Positions 10,253 through 18,459 of a stretch of 64,000 bases of DNA are shown here, one piece after another (within the stretch, counting starts at the first letter, position 1; every line of letters starts with the position of its first letter). The stretch is from NCBI GenBank assembly GCA_009783355.1, contig WRHH01000007.1:1-64000 (forward strand), in the 5' to 3' direction. Under the pieces are notes generated by a model. It saw only the letters and a program-made list of their open reading frames with translations. It had not been told where the DNA came from and searched no databases. This stretch comes from Synergistaceae bacterium (GTDB taxonomy: Bacteria > Synergistota > Synergistia > Synergistales > Aminobacteriaceae). A program made the translations under genes and the position numbers.

Positions 10253-10568
10253 TCAAATCACCCTCCTAAAAAGATTAATTTACATTACATTATATGATGT
10301 ACTGTTAATTTAGTAAACCGGTTTTAGAATGATTTAGAAAAACCGTAAGATTTATTTTATAAAAATGTTCAGAAGAAAGCTATATTCTCCGATATTTAAT
10401 ATAATCAATTTATTATTCATATTTTTGTTTTATTTGTTACTTAAATTAATAATTTAGTAAATTTATGTAGAATATGAAAGGGTTTATGATAAAATAATTA
10501 TTTAGTTTATTCAAAATCTGATTATTTACATAAAATATGACATGTTTAGAAGTAGGTGATAATGATAA
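10253..10568. promoter_or_regulatory. Divergent livK / hslV regulatory region
   Basis: 316 bp of strongly AT-rich DNA between divergent starts. An AGGAGGG-type ribosome site for livK (minus strand) lies at about 10260-10267. A CodY-like box is at 10364-10378. Several AT-rich stretches could serve as -10 elements, but none has a clear -35 partner. No gene is visible. Confidence 0.5.
10364..10378. promoter_or_regulatory. Candidate CodY-binding box
   Basis: AATGTTCAGAAGAAA matches the CodY consensus AATTTTCWGAAAATT at 11 of 15 positions, including the central TTCAGAA. It lies about 110 bp upstream of livK, and codY itself is 2.2 kb away. CodY senses branched-chain amino acids and GTP and classically represses amino-acid transport. 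The region is AT-rich, so a chance match is possible. Confidence 0.4.
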
Positions 10569-11102
10569 ATGCTTCAAGGGACAACGGTTGTATGTGTAAG
10601 ACGCGGAACGTGCGTTGCAATGGCGGGTGACGGACAAGTAACTTTCGGGAGCCAGATTATTAAAGCTGGGGCTAAAAAAGTAAGACGTCTATATAAAGAT
10701 AGTATTTTAGCCGGATTTGCGGGGGGAACTGCTGATGCTATGACTCTTCTTGAAAGATTTGAGGCTAAACTTGAACAGTATCATGGAGATCTTATGCGTT
10801 CAGCAGTTGAACTTGTTAAGGAATGGCGCTTGGATCGAGCGCTGAGAAGGCTTGAAGCTATGATGTTGGTCGCGAATACAAAGAATATTTTGCTTTTGAG
10901 CGGAGCAGGTGATGTTTTGGAACCTGAAGGAAATGCTGCTTCAATAGGCTCCGGCTCTGGGTATGCTCTCGCTGCAGCTCGCGCTCTTTGTGAATCATCT
11001 GATTGGACTGCTTCAGTTATAGCAAAACGTTCAATTGAGATTGCGTCCGAGATTTGTATTTATACGGATAATGTAGTAACTGTGGAGGTTATAGGTGAAT
11101 GA
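10569..11102 (+). CDS. hslV: HslV (ClpQ) peptidase subunit
   Basis: Threonine-type peptidase that forms a double hexamer and degrades proteins unfolded by HslU. The proteasome-beta fold opens TTVVCVRRG, with Thr5 the expected nucleophile after removal of [13 protein letters not shown] and the [16 protein letters not shown] motif near residue 120 are diagnostic. It is 177 aa, normal size. It overlaps hslU by 4 bp (ATGA), so the two are translationally coupled. Confidence 0.95.
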   Translation: MLQGTTVVCVRRGTCVAMAGDGQVTFGSQIIKAGAKKVRRLYKDSILAGFAGGTADAMTLLERFEAKLEQYHGDLMRSAVELVKEWRLDRALRRLEAMMLVANTKNILLLSGAGDVLEPEGNAASIGSGSGYALAAARALCESSDWTASVIAKRSIEIASEICIYTDNVVTVEVIGE

Positions 11103-12487
11103 ATGAACTTACGCCAAGGAAAACGGTTGAGTATCTCGACCGTTACATAATTGGGCAGAATAAAGCAAAGCGCGCAGTTGCGGTTGCATTGAGAAATAGA
11201 ATAAGGCGCCGTAAATTGGAAGCTGAGATAGCAAAAGAGATAAGCCCTAAAAATATACTAATGGTTGGACCAACCGGCGTCGGAAAAACAGAGATAGCGC
11301 GCCGCCTTGCTACTTTAGTTCATGCTCCTTTTGTAAAAGTGGAAGCGACGAAATTTACAGAAGTGGGCTATGTTGGAAGAGATGTTGAGTCAATAGTGCG
11401 AGACCTTGTTGAGATATCTGTTTCAATGGTGAAACAGCGGCGTATCGAAGAAGTTCAGAGCGCGGCTGCAGAGCGTGTTGAGAGTAGATTAATCGACGCC
11501 TTGTTGCCAAAACATGAAAAACGTCAAATTTATCAAGAACTGACAAAAACTTATTCGGACAACGATGAATATGAAAAATATGAGGATAAAGGTAATGAGT
11601 TGCGAAGTGATGCTGCAACCCGGGAAAAACTTCTGATAATGCTACGGGAAGGTAAGCTTGAAGACAGAGAGGTTGAAATTGATGTTTCAGAAAGCTCAAT
11701 GAGGGGTTTATCAATGAGCGGGGTTGGAATGGATATTGTCGGTATAAACATAACTGAAGCCCTGGAAGGTATGTTTCCTAAGCGAACCCGTACAAGGCGT
11801 ATGAAGATATCAGAAACAAGAAGAGTTTTACAATCTGAGGAAGCTGAAAAACTCATTGATATGGAGTCAATAACTGCTGAAGCCCTGGAAAAAGCACAAG
11901 AAGAAGGAATCGTTTTTATAGACGAAATAGACAAAATTGTGGCTGGTAATGGATCATCAGGCGCAGATGTAAGCAGGGAAGGCGTTCAAAGAGATTTATT
12001 GCCTGTCGTTGAAGGCGCGACAATTCAAACTAAATATGGAAATGTGAAAACAGATCACATACTTTTCATAGCGGCAGGAGCTTTTTCGATTGTCAAACCT
12101 TCGGATTTAATCCCGGAGCTACAAGGGAGATTCCCTATAAGAGTTGAACTTGATGCGTTAACGTGTGATGATTTAGTGCGCATACTTAAGGAGCCAGAAA
12201 ACAGCTTAATTAAGCAATATTCTGCACTAATAGGCGCTGAGGGCTGCGAGCTCGTTTTTTCCGATGAGGCTGTTAAAGAACTCGCATTTTTAGCCGAAAA
12301 AATGAATGCAGAGATGGAAAATATTGGTGCGCGTCGATTACACACTATGATGGAACTCCTTCTTGAGGAAATAAGCTTTTCAATACCGGAATCCAATGAA
12401 AAAAGAGTTGAAATAAACGAATACTTTGTAAGTGAGAAGCTTAATCAATTTATAGAGAACAGAGATTTAAGGCGTTACCTGTTGTAA
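11099..12487 (+). CDS. hslU: HslU (ClpY) unfoldase ATPase
   Basis: AAA+ partner of Hsl[21 protein letters not shown] opens the protein. Walker A GPTGVGKT lies at about residues 57-64, the pore motif GYVGRD at about 88-93, an intermediate I-domain from about 110 to 240, Walker [12 protein letters not shown] near 275, and the [12 protein letters not shown] sensor region in the second half. The usual C-terminus for activating HslV is present (RRYLL). Full length at 462 aa. Followed 71 bp later by codY, the same order as in Bacillus. Confidence 0.96.
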   Translation: MNELTPRKTVEYLDRYIIGQNKAKRAVAVALRNRIRRRKLEAEIAKEISPKNILMVGPTGVGKTEIARRLATLVHAPFVKVEATKFTEVGYVGRDVESIVRDLVEISVSMVKQRRIEEVQSAAAERVESRLIDALLPKHEKRQIYQELTKTYSDNDEYEKYEDKGNELRSDAATREKLLIMLREGKLEDREVEIDVSESSMRGLSMSGVGMDIVGINITEALEGMFPKRTRTRRMKISETRRVLQSEEAEKLIDMESITAEALEKAQEEGIVFIDEIDKIVAGNGSSGADVSREGVQRDLLPVVEGATIQTKYGNVKTDHILFIAAGAFSIVKPSDLIPELQGRFPIRVELDALTCDDLVRILKEPENSLIKQYSALIGAEGCELVFSDEAVKELAFLAEKMNAEMENIGARRLHTMMELLLEEISFSIPESNEKRVEINEYFVSEKLNQFIENRDLRRYLL

Positions 12488-12558
12488 AATTTTAACTTGC
12501 TGCTTAATTAAAATTTCCAATATAATGCTAAACATAAATTAAAATGGAGGAAATCATA

Positions 12559-13383
12559 ATGTTTGATATGACAATGGAGCATGACCCTGTTTTAACTGGA
12601 ATTTTAGAAAATATGCGCCAATTTGGAAGGATAGTCCAAGGAAGAGGTGAAGGACATTCGTTGGACTATAATAAATTAGCTAAATTACTATGTGATTTTT
12701 CTAATTCGAACGTTTATATATTCAGTTCAGATGCGCGAATTTTAGGCCATTCATGGGTTTCCGGTTATTCATCCAAGCGCTTGGAAGAGTTTTTGAAAAT
12801 GGGAGTAATGCCTGCTGAAATCATTGAAAAGCTCGAAAATTTGAAGGAATCGGCAATATGTGATGAAGACGCGCGTCTTTTTGACGATGAGGACTCTGTT
12901 GAGCTGGATAAGCATTTATTATACGTTCCTATCCACGGCGCGGGCCTTGAACGCCTTGGCACAATAATGCTTGTTCGTGTAGAGGAATCTTTCATTACGA
13001 AGGATATTCTTTTAGCAGAATATCTGGCTACCCTGGTAGGAATAGAAATTCTTCACGACAGGAGCCGCGGAATTGAAGAAAAGTCACGCCACAGAGTTTC
13101 CGTTCAAATGGCAATGAGAGCGCTTTCATATTCAGAATCCGAGGCTATGAAGCATATAATAGCAAGGCTAAAAGGTGATGACGGAGTAGTTATTGCAAGC
13201 AAAATAGCAGATAAGGCGAAAGTTACCCGCAGCGTTATAGTCAGCGCGCTCAGAAAATTAGAGAGCGCCGGCCTTATAAAAAGCCGGAGTTTAGGAATGA
13301 AAGGCACATATATAAGGGTGCTGAGCCCGCTTTTTGTTGAAGAATTGGGCTTACCTGACGATTATGTGGAGGAAAGCGTTTAG
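12559..13383 (+). CDS. codY: CodY, GTP- and branched-chain amino-acid-responsive repressor
   Basis: Global nutritional regulator. The N-terminal GAF-type ligand domain (about residues 1-155) is followed by a winged helix-turn-helix with the near-invariant segments VTRSVIVSALRKLESAGLI and SRSLGMKGTYI. I chose ATG 12559 because the in-frame ATG at 12544 overlaps the GGAGG ribosome site. Length about 274 aa against 259 in Bacillus. In Bacillus codY directly precedes flgB; here repeats and a xylanase gene intervene. CodY is mainly a Firmicutes regulator. Confidence 0.95.
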   Translation: MFDMTMEHDPVLTGILENMRQFGRIVQGRGEGHSLDYNKLAKLLCDFSNSNVYIFSSDARILGHSWVSGYSSKRLEEFLKMGVMPAEIIEKLENLKESAICDEDARLFDDEDSVELDKHLLYVPIHGAGLERLGTIMLVRVEESFITKDILLAEYLATLVGIEILHDRSRGIEEKSRHRVSVQMAMRALSYSESEAMKHIIARLKGDDGVVIASKIADKAKVTRSVIVSALRKLESAGLIKSRSLGMKGTYIRVLSPLFVEELGLPDDYVEESV

Positions 13384-13387
13384 AATA

Positions 13388-13500
13388 CAATGCACAATGA
13401 TCAATGCACAATGTACAATTAAAAACAAAGACAAAAAGATAAAAGAAAAATCGGAAGGCTTTCGAGTATTACGGGCGGCGTAATTTCAAATTACAAATTA
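13388..13500 (+). repeat. Composite heptanucleotide arrays (CACAATG, GACAAAA-like, CAAATTA)
   Basis: Immediately after codY come CACAATG/ATCAATG units with a 7-bp period (about 13390-13418), an AAAGACAAAAAGATAAAAG stretch, a half hairpin (GGGCGGCGTAA), and then CAAATTA units (about 13485-13505). The module order resembles that after flgD at 27427. No gene is seen in the 315-bp gap. Confidence 0.8.
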
Positions 13501-13537
13501 CAAATACAGGACAAAAAATTAAACGTATAAAAATTTG

Positions 13538-13567
13538 GCGGGCGGCGTTATGCCGCCTGCTTTTTTT
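13538..13567 (+). terminator. Intrinsic terminator downstream of codY
   Basis: Stem GCGGGCGGC (13538-13546) pairs with GCCGCCTGC (13552-13560) over 9 bp with one G-T pair, loop GTTAT, followed by seven Ts (13561-13567). It belongs to the dispersed GC-rich hairpin family but here has a proper T-run, so it should insulate hslV-hslU-codY from the xylanase gene. Confidence 0.85.
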
Positions 13568-13698
13568 GTAATCCCATTTAAACAAATGGTTTATTGTGTT
13601 ATAATATTGAATATTCTATTAAACAGAGAACCTCAACTCGAATATAAAAGAGGCATAGTAAGTCCATATTTAAATCTTAAATTGAAAAGGTGAGTACA

Positions 13699-16608
13699 TT
13701 GCAAAAGAAATCAACAATTGTTTTTGTTTTAACAGCTTTACTAATGGTTTTAGCGTTTGCGGCCTGCGTTTCGGCAGGCGAACGACCTACAAGCCCTGAT
13801 TTACGACCGGCGCTAAAAGACGTCTACAAGGACTATTTCCTTATAGGCACTAACGCCCTTGACCGGGCAAATTTTGCCAACACTATACAGCCGGGTGAAA
13901 ATTCGGATAATGCTTTGGTCATGAAGCACTTCAACGTCTTAACGCCCAATGGCAACTTTAAGCCAAACCCAATATGGGGAGCAGGCATAACCGGCAATCC
14001 GACTTTTACCAACAATGACAGGAACGTCAGAGAAGCCCACGGCCGCGGATTTCTGATAACAGCGCATACGCTACTTTGGCACAACAATTCGAGTATGTGG
14101 CCGGCCGGTCCTGCTGGCGGTGGGCCCGGAACCGCATGGGATTACCCAACGGCAAAGGCGAATTTGGAAACTTACATCAAAACGGTAGCCGGGCATTACA
14201 CGGGTGAGCTCCAACTCTACGCCTGGGATGTCGTAAACGAGGCAGTGAAGGATAACCCCGAAAACCCTGCCGACTGGAGAAGCGCCCTCCGAACCGGCTA
14301 TAACCCGGAGGAGCGGCCGGCCAGATGGGCGCACGCTTACTCCAAAGGCGGGAAAAGCTGGGATTATATGTATGACTCTTTCCTGTTCGCGCGCCAAAGT
14401 ATGCCGTCAATACTGAACTACAACGACTTCAACGATTCTGAGAACGAGGCGAAGGCAACCGCTATTACCTGGATGGTCAAAGAGTTCAATGAAAGATACG
14501 CTTCCGATCACCCCGAGGACCCCAGAAAACTGGTCGAGGTAATAGGAACACAGGGACACTTCGACACGAGACTCAATTTGGACGCCTTTGAGAGGACAGT
14601 CAAGTTGTATCTCGACATCGGCGTGGACGTCGATTTAACTGAGCTGGACGCAATGCCTTCCATTGCCTTGGACAAATACACAAGCGCGACGAACACAGGT
14701 ATGATACTTCCCAGGACAGAAGAAATGGAAGAGATCTTTAATGATCAGGGGATTTACTACGCGAAGCTGTTTATGCTGCTCAAGGAGTACGCTAAAGGCC
14801 CCGGCGGCAAACACCACGACAAGTACAAAGGAGGCATACACCGTGTCACATGGTGGGGCGTGACCGATGGTCTATGGACGTATCACGCCTATGGGTATTT
14901 GTGGAGAGGATTCCAGGCGGCTAATGGCAGTATTAACCCTGGTGACAGTGATCCCAAGGAAGGGTATTGGGCGGTGGTGGATCCGGAAGGGTACCTTGAG
15001 GAGCTGGACATGGCGCCGGGCGGCTATGCGACATTCACCTACGGCGGAAAAGACTACAAAGCAAGGACCTGGGGAGGGACAAATTTCGCGGAGCTGGATA
15101 TCAACGTACCGGCTGGAACAAAGACAATAAATTTCAATAGCGCGAACGTCAGACTGCCGGACGGATTTACCCTCGACAGCATCAAGCTCGACCCGGCGGA
15201 CGGCGCGGTGAGCGCAGGGAACCCGTGCCATGTGACGGTGTATGCGCATAAATCGTCAAATTCGAAAAATACCGCGACGTATAAGCTGTCTTTGGGACAA
15301 ATGGCTGTATCGCGATACAAGGACACGAGCGCTATAGATTCGTCCCTTTCCTATGTTGACGTCCGCTTCGGCGATGGCGTGACCAGGTTCAAACACTGCA
15401 AGACGTACTATGGCAACGACGGGACGCTTAAAGCGTTCAATGGCGCCGAGTATTCTGTTGTGCCTAAGGGCGAACGCGCTACGTTTGTAGTCAGGAAGGA
15501 CGATAACCCTATCCTGACGAAGGAGAAGTTTTGGAGGATTGCCAAGAGAATCGAAACAGGCAGAACCTATATGATAGTGTCAACGGAGTCGGCTTCCCAG
15601 GACAAGGCGTATGTCCTGACCAACAGAACAAAGCCGTATGTGGCTAGCGTTTCGCCGGAATCGCTTTCGCGCTCTCCTGTCACCATAAGCGGCGACATCC
15701 TTATTCCTCCCTTGAAGAATTCGAATGATACGGATGGGCTGGATGTGAGCGGACTTGCGCAGGATAACCTGAAATTCTTCTTTCAGGAGATGCAAAGCCC
15801 GGGCTCGGGACCGTACGCAACTCAGATGGGACACACGATTCAATGCTTCATACACGGTACAAATGTATACCCAATGATCGTATACAGAGGAAATGGAGGG
15901 GGAACCGGAGCAACCGCAACAATAATTAATAATCAGTATTCGCTGATATCACGGCAACGGAACGGCTCGGAGGGCCCGCAAATCGCGGACAGAGAACTGC
16001 ATCGGGCGGTATGGTTCAACACGGGCATAGACCCTGTCACCGGCGAGACGAAGATGTTCATGTACAGCGAAAACAAAGGCAAGTATTACGTGCTGAAAGA
16101 AGTGGAAACCGGCGTTACGCCGACTGGAGACGGCGGAGGAGGCAATCAATGGCTTAGCCAGAGGCAGGCGGCTACCGGCGGATTCGTAGCTTTGGAGGCC
16201 GACAGCCCCGATGCCGGCACAATGGTAAAGCTGTACGTGTACGATGCAGAGCCGTACTATGGCGTGACCGGAGTAAAGCTCGACTTAAGTGAGGCTGATA
16301 TAGAGAAAGTCGGAGGAACGCTTGCGCTTACTGCGACAGTAAGTCCATCGGAAGCTGCATATACGAGTGTCGCATGGACAACAAGCGACCCTTCCGTCGC
16401 TACTGTTTCTGACAAAGGCGTTGTGACGGCAGTTGGTAAAGGAACAGCAGTTATAACCGTGACGACTGAAGAGGGAGCTTTTTCTGATGATTGTACTGTG
16501 ACGGTAGCAGGCAGCAAAGAACTCTGCGATATAGGCTGCAACGCTGCAGCATTCTTTGCCCTTGCCATAATGGCAGTCGTCCCGTTTATAATAAGGAAGA
16601 AAAATTAG
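13699..16608 (+). CDS. Secreted GH10 endo-beta-1,4-xylanase with Big_2 domain and Synerg-CTERM tail
   Basis: Cleaves xylan chains outside the cytoplasm. Signal peptide about residues 1-26. The glycoside hydrolase family 10 barrel (about 40-420) shows HTLLWHNNSS, WDVVNEAV (acid/base Glu near 181), DLTELD (nucleophile Glu near 315) and VTWWGVTDGLW. A long middle region is unassigned. An Ig-like Big_2 domain (VAWTTSDPSVATVSDKGVVT) covers about 855-932. The C-terminus is GCNAA, a hydrophobic helix and RKKN, like Synergistota Synerg-CTERM sorting signals. TTG 13699 was chosen because GTG 13690 lies inside the AAAGGTGAG ribosome site. It is clearly more GC-rich than codY and flgB, suggesting transfer. 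Confidence 0.88.
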   Translation: MQKKSTIVFVLTALLMVLAFAACVSAGERPTSPDLRPALKDVYKDYFLIGTNALDRANFANTIQPGENSDNALVMKHFNVLTPNGNFKPNPIWGAGITGNPTFTNNDRNVREAHGRGFLITAHTLLWHNNSSMWPAGPAGGGPGTAWDYPTAKANLETYIKTVAGHYTGELQLYAWDVVNEAVKDNPENPADWRSALRTGYNPEERPARWAHAYSKGGKSWDYMYDSFLFARQSMPSILNYNDFNDSENEAKATAITWMVKEFNERYASDHPEDPRKLVEVIGTQGHFDTRLNLDAFERTVKLYLDIGVDVDLTELDAMPSIALDKYTSATNTGMILPRTEEMEEIFNDQGIYYAKLFMLLKEYAKGPGGKHHDKYKGGIHRVTWWGVTDGLWTYHAYGYLWRGFQAANGSINPGDSDPKEGYWAVVDPEGYLEELDMAPGGYATFTYGGKDYKARTWGGTNFAELDINVPAGTKTINFNSANVRLPDGFTLDSIKLDPADGAVSAGNPCHVTVYAHKSSNSKNTATYKLSLGQMAVSRYKDTSAIDSSLSYVDVRFGDGVTRFKHCKTYYGNDGTLKAFNGAEYSVVPKGERATFVVRKDDNPILTKEKFWRIAKRIETGRTYMIVSTESASQDKAYVLTNRTKPYVASVSPESLSRSPVTISGDILIPPLKNSNDTDGLDVSGLAQDNLKFFFQEMQSPGSGPYATQMGHTIQCFIHGTNVYPMIVYRGNGGGTGATATIINNQYSLISRQRNGSEGPQIADRELHRAVWFNTGIDPVTGETKMFMYSENKGKYYVLKEVETGVTPTGDGGGGNQWLSQRQAATGGFVALEADSPDAGTMVKLYVYDAEPYYGVTGVKLDLSEADIEKVGGTLALTATVSPSEAAYTSVAWTTSDPSVATVSDKGVVTAVGKGTAVITVTTEEGAFSDDCTVTVAGSKELCDIGCNAAAFFALAIMAVVPFIIRKKN

Positions 16609-16677
16609 CCGATAAAAAATCAAGTTTAAGTGCAAAATATTGTGGTTATATAGCACCACTTGCACAATATGTTGTAG

Positions 16678-16706
16678 GGGGCGGGCGAGTGAACCGCCCC
16701 ATTTTT
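16678..16706 (+). terminator. Intrinsic terminator of the xylanase gene
   Basis: GGGGCGG (16678-16684) pairs perfectly with CCGCCCC (16694-16700), 9-base loop, then ATTTTT. It is located 70 bp after the stop codon and is a further member of the GC-rich hairpin family. Confidence 0.8.
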
Positions 16707-17250
16707 GTTACTCTTATTTATAATTATATTATTGTTTTCTGATTATTTATCAATATTCTGGAAGCAAAGAGCGAAAAAGAGCCAATAAGAGCCAATGGTT
16801 GTTGATGAAATTTTTAGACATTATTATATGAATGGTAGAAATATGGTAAAAATTGCATTAGATAAAGCAATATAAAGCAATGAGAATTGTCATAAAAAAT
16901 ATTTACCTATTGGGAAATTTTTCCATTTTATGTTATACTATCGGAACGATGAAATAATTAAACGATGTAACTGTAGCAGATACGTTCAAGATTGTCAGAA
17001 CTGTATTTCGATTGAAAGCAACAGAGTAGACGGCTCAAAAGCGGAGCTTCCGTATTACTTTTGAATTGAAATGCATGAGCGTATCCCCTCACTAGAACGA
17101 GTGAGCAACAAAGAAACCCATATCATTATGTATTAACGCTATATGCGGGAATATTTCATACGATATCGATATTATTTAATTTTGGAAATCAATTTGGTAT
17201 TTTTTTAAGTTTATTTTTCTTCCATCCGAGAATAAGCTGGAGGGATGCAT
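16707..17250 (+). promoter_or_regulatory. Upstream region and long leader of the flagellar operon
   Basis: About 540 bp without a gene. A sigma-70-like promoter is visible at 16910-16939: TTGGGA, 18-bp spacer, TATACT. If used, the flgB leader would be about 300 nt. The leader contains CTCACT-AGAACG-AGTGAG (17088-17105), a small perfect hairpin. I could not fit any known riboswitch, including the c-di-GMP classes. A 26-codon ORF at 16795 is too short to call. Confidence 0.45.
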
Positions 17251-17649
17251 ATGATTGATTTTACGTGGAAAGTTATTGAGAAAGATTTGCAGGGTATTGC
17301 CAAGAGGTTTTCAGCTACCTCTCGCAATATTGCAAATGCAAATACTCCAGGTTATGCAAAGAGAAACGTATCCTTTGAGGATCAACTTCGCGACGTCATA
17401 GAGTCGGGAAAGAAACTCAAGATGACGCGTACTGATAAAAGGCATATTCCATCGTTGCCACATTCGGTTGCAGCCGTTCGGCCTGCGGAAACGAGGGTTA
17501 CCGATGAAATATATCGTCTGGATGGAAACAATGTTGACCCTGAAAGAGAGATGTCGATTCTTTCAGAAACCAGGATGCAATATACAGCTATGAGCCGTTT
17601 TGCTGCAAGAAAATTAAGCGGGCTGCGTTCCGCAATATCTGGAAGGTGA
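17251..17649 (+). CDS. flgB: Flagellar basal-body proximal rod protein FlgB
   Basis: One of the rod subunits assembled across the periplasm. It shows the rod-family N-terminal segment SRNIANANTPGYAKRNVSFE (about residues 24-43), which polymerises as a helix, and NNVDPEREMSILSETRMQY near the C-terminus. ATG 17251 is chosen over 17245 because GGAGGG ends directly before 17245. It is the first gene of a twelve-gene flagellar operon and is preceded by a long leader. Confidence 0.95.
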   Translation: MIDFTWKVIEKDLQGIAKRFSATSRNIANANTPGYAKRNVSFEDQLRDVIESGKKLKMTRTDKRHIPSLPHSVAAVRPAETRVTDEIYRLDGNNVDPEREMSILSETRMQYTAMSRFAARKLSGLRSAISGR

Positions 17650-17654
17650 TATGT

Positions 17655-18074
17655 ATGAAAGTCTTTCAAAGTATGGATGTGGCAGGCAGCGCACTAACCG
17701 CTCACCGGCTTTGGCTTGACGCTATATCGTCGAACCTTGCCAATGTCAATACTACCCGTACTTCAGATGGAGGTCCGTACAAGCGCAAAGTTCCGATATT
17801 TGCAGAAATGTATGACAAAGCTATCGGAGGATACAAAGATATCGGAGGCGTTAGGGTCACTGAAATCGCAACGGATAATACAGCCCCAAGGATTGTTTTT
17901 CAGCCAGATCATCCCGATGCAAACGATGCGGGCTATGTAGCTTTTCCAAGCGTGAATGTCGTTAGAGAAATGACGGATATGCTTGTGGCCAGCAGAGGCT
18001 ATGAAGCTAACCTTGCTGTTGCGGATACGGCAAAAGCAATGTGGAATGGGGCGTTAGACATCTTACGCTCTTAA
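17655..18074 (+). CDS. flgC: Flagellar basal-body rod protein FlgC
   Basis: Second proximal rod subunit. N-terminal SSNLANVNTTRTSDGGPYKR and C-terminal NVVREMTDMLVASRGYEANL are FlgC hallmarks. ATG 17655 is preceded by GGAAGG at the flgB end; the frame extends upstream to a GTG at 17646, which would overlap flgB by 4 bp. About 139 aa, usual length. Confidence 0.95.
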   Translation: MKVFQSMDVAGSALTAHRLWLDAISSNLANVNTTRTSDGGPYKRKVPIFAEMYDKAIGGYKDIGGVRVTEIATDNTAPRIVFQPDHPDANDAGYVAFPSVNVVREMTDMLVASRGYEANLAVADTAKAMWNGALDILRS

Positions 18075-18137
18075 ATTATCGCAAGATTTTGAAAGTGGCA
18101 ATGTCGCTTTTTTAGACACGCTAAGGAGATAAAAAAT

Positions 18138-18452
18138 ATGGACAATTTTAGGATTGACCTTTTCAAATATGGATTAAAAAGCAGTGTACCAGATACAAAA
18201 AAAACTATGGATTCTTATTCCATTGATGGCATAAAGCCTTTTGAATGCTTGTTATCGGAGTCAATGAGGAGTGTAAACGATTTACAGATGGAATCTGATA
18301 AGTTGATACAGAGATTAGCAACAGGAGATGTGGACGATATTTCCGAGGTGGTTCTTGCGTCGTCGCGGGCTGAAGTTGCAATGAGGATGCTCATGGAAAT
18401 ACGCAACAAACTGTTGGAGGCTTATCAGCAGATTTCGAGAATTCAGGGTTGA
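18138..18452 (+). CDS. fliE: Flagellar hook-basal body protein FliE
   Basis: Small adaptor joining the MS ring to the rod. The C-terminal half matches the family: SVNDLQMESDKLIQRLATGD, SRAEVAMRMLMEIRNKLLEA and YQQISRIQ. It is 104 aa, as expected, and is preceded by AAGGAG. It lies between flgC and fliF in the usual order. Confidence 0.95.
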   Translation: MDNFRIDLFKYGLKSSVPDTKKTMDSYSIDGIKPFECLLSESMRSVNDLQMESDKLIQRLATGDVDDISEVVLASSRAEVAMRMLMEIRNKLLEAYQQISRIQG

Positions 18453-18459
18453 TCTGTAA

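Noticed and set aside
14071-16665. Several minus-strand ORFs of 60-126 codons inside the xylanase gene
   Set aside because: High-GC antisense shadows of a gene with intact catalytic motifs; no promoter or ribosome signals.
16795-16875. 26-codon ORF (MVVDEIFRHYYMNGRN...) before the flagellar operon
   Set aside because: Faintly like a small-terminase helix-turn-helix, but too short, without ribosome site and with no phage genes nearby.
16930-17250. c-di-GMP riboswitch in the flgB leader
   Set aside because: Flagellar leaders often carry one, so I looked for the conserved GEMM cores; neither class matches.
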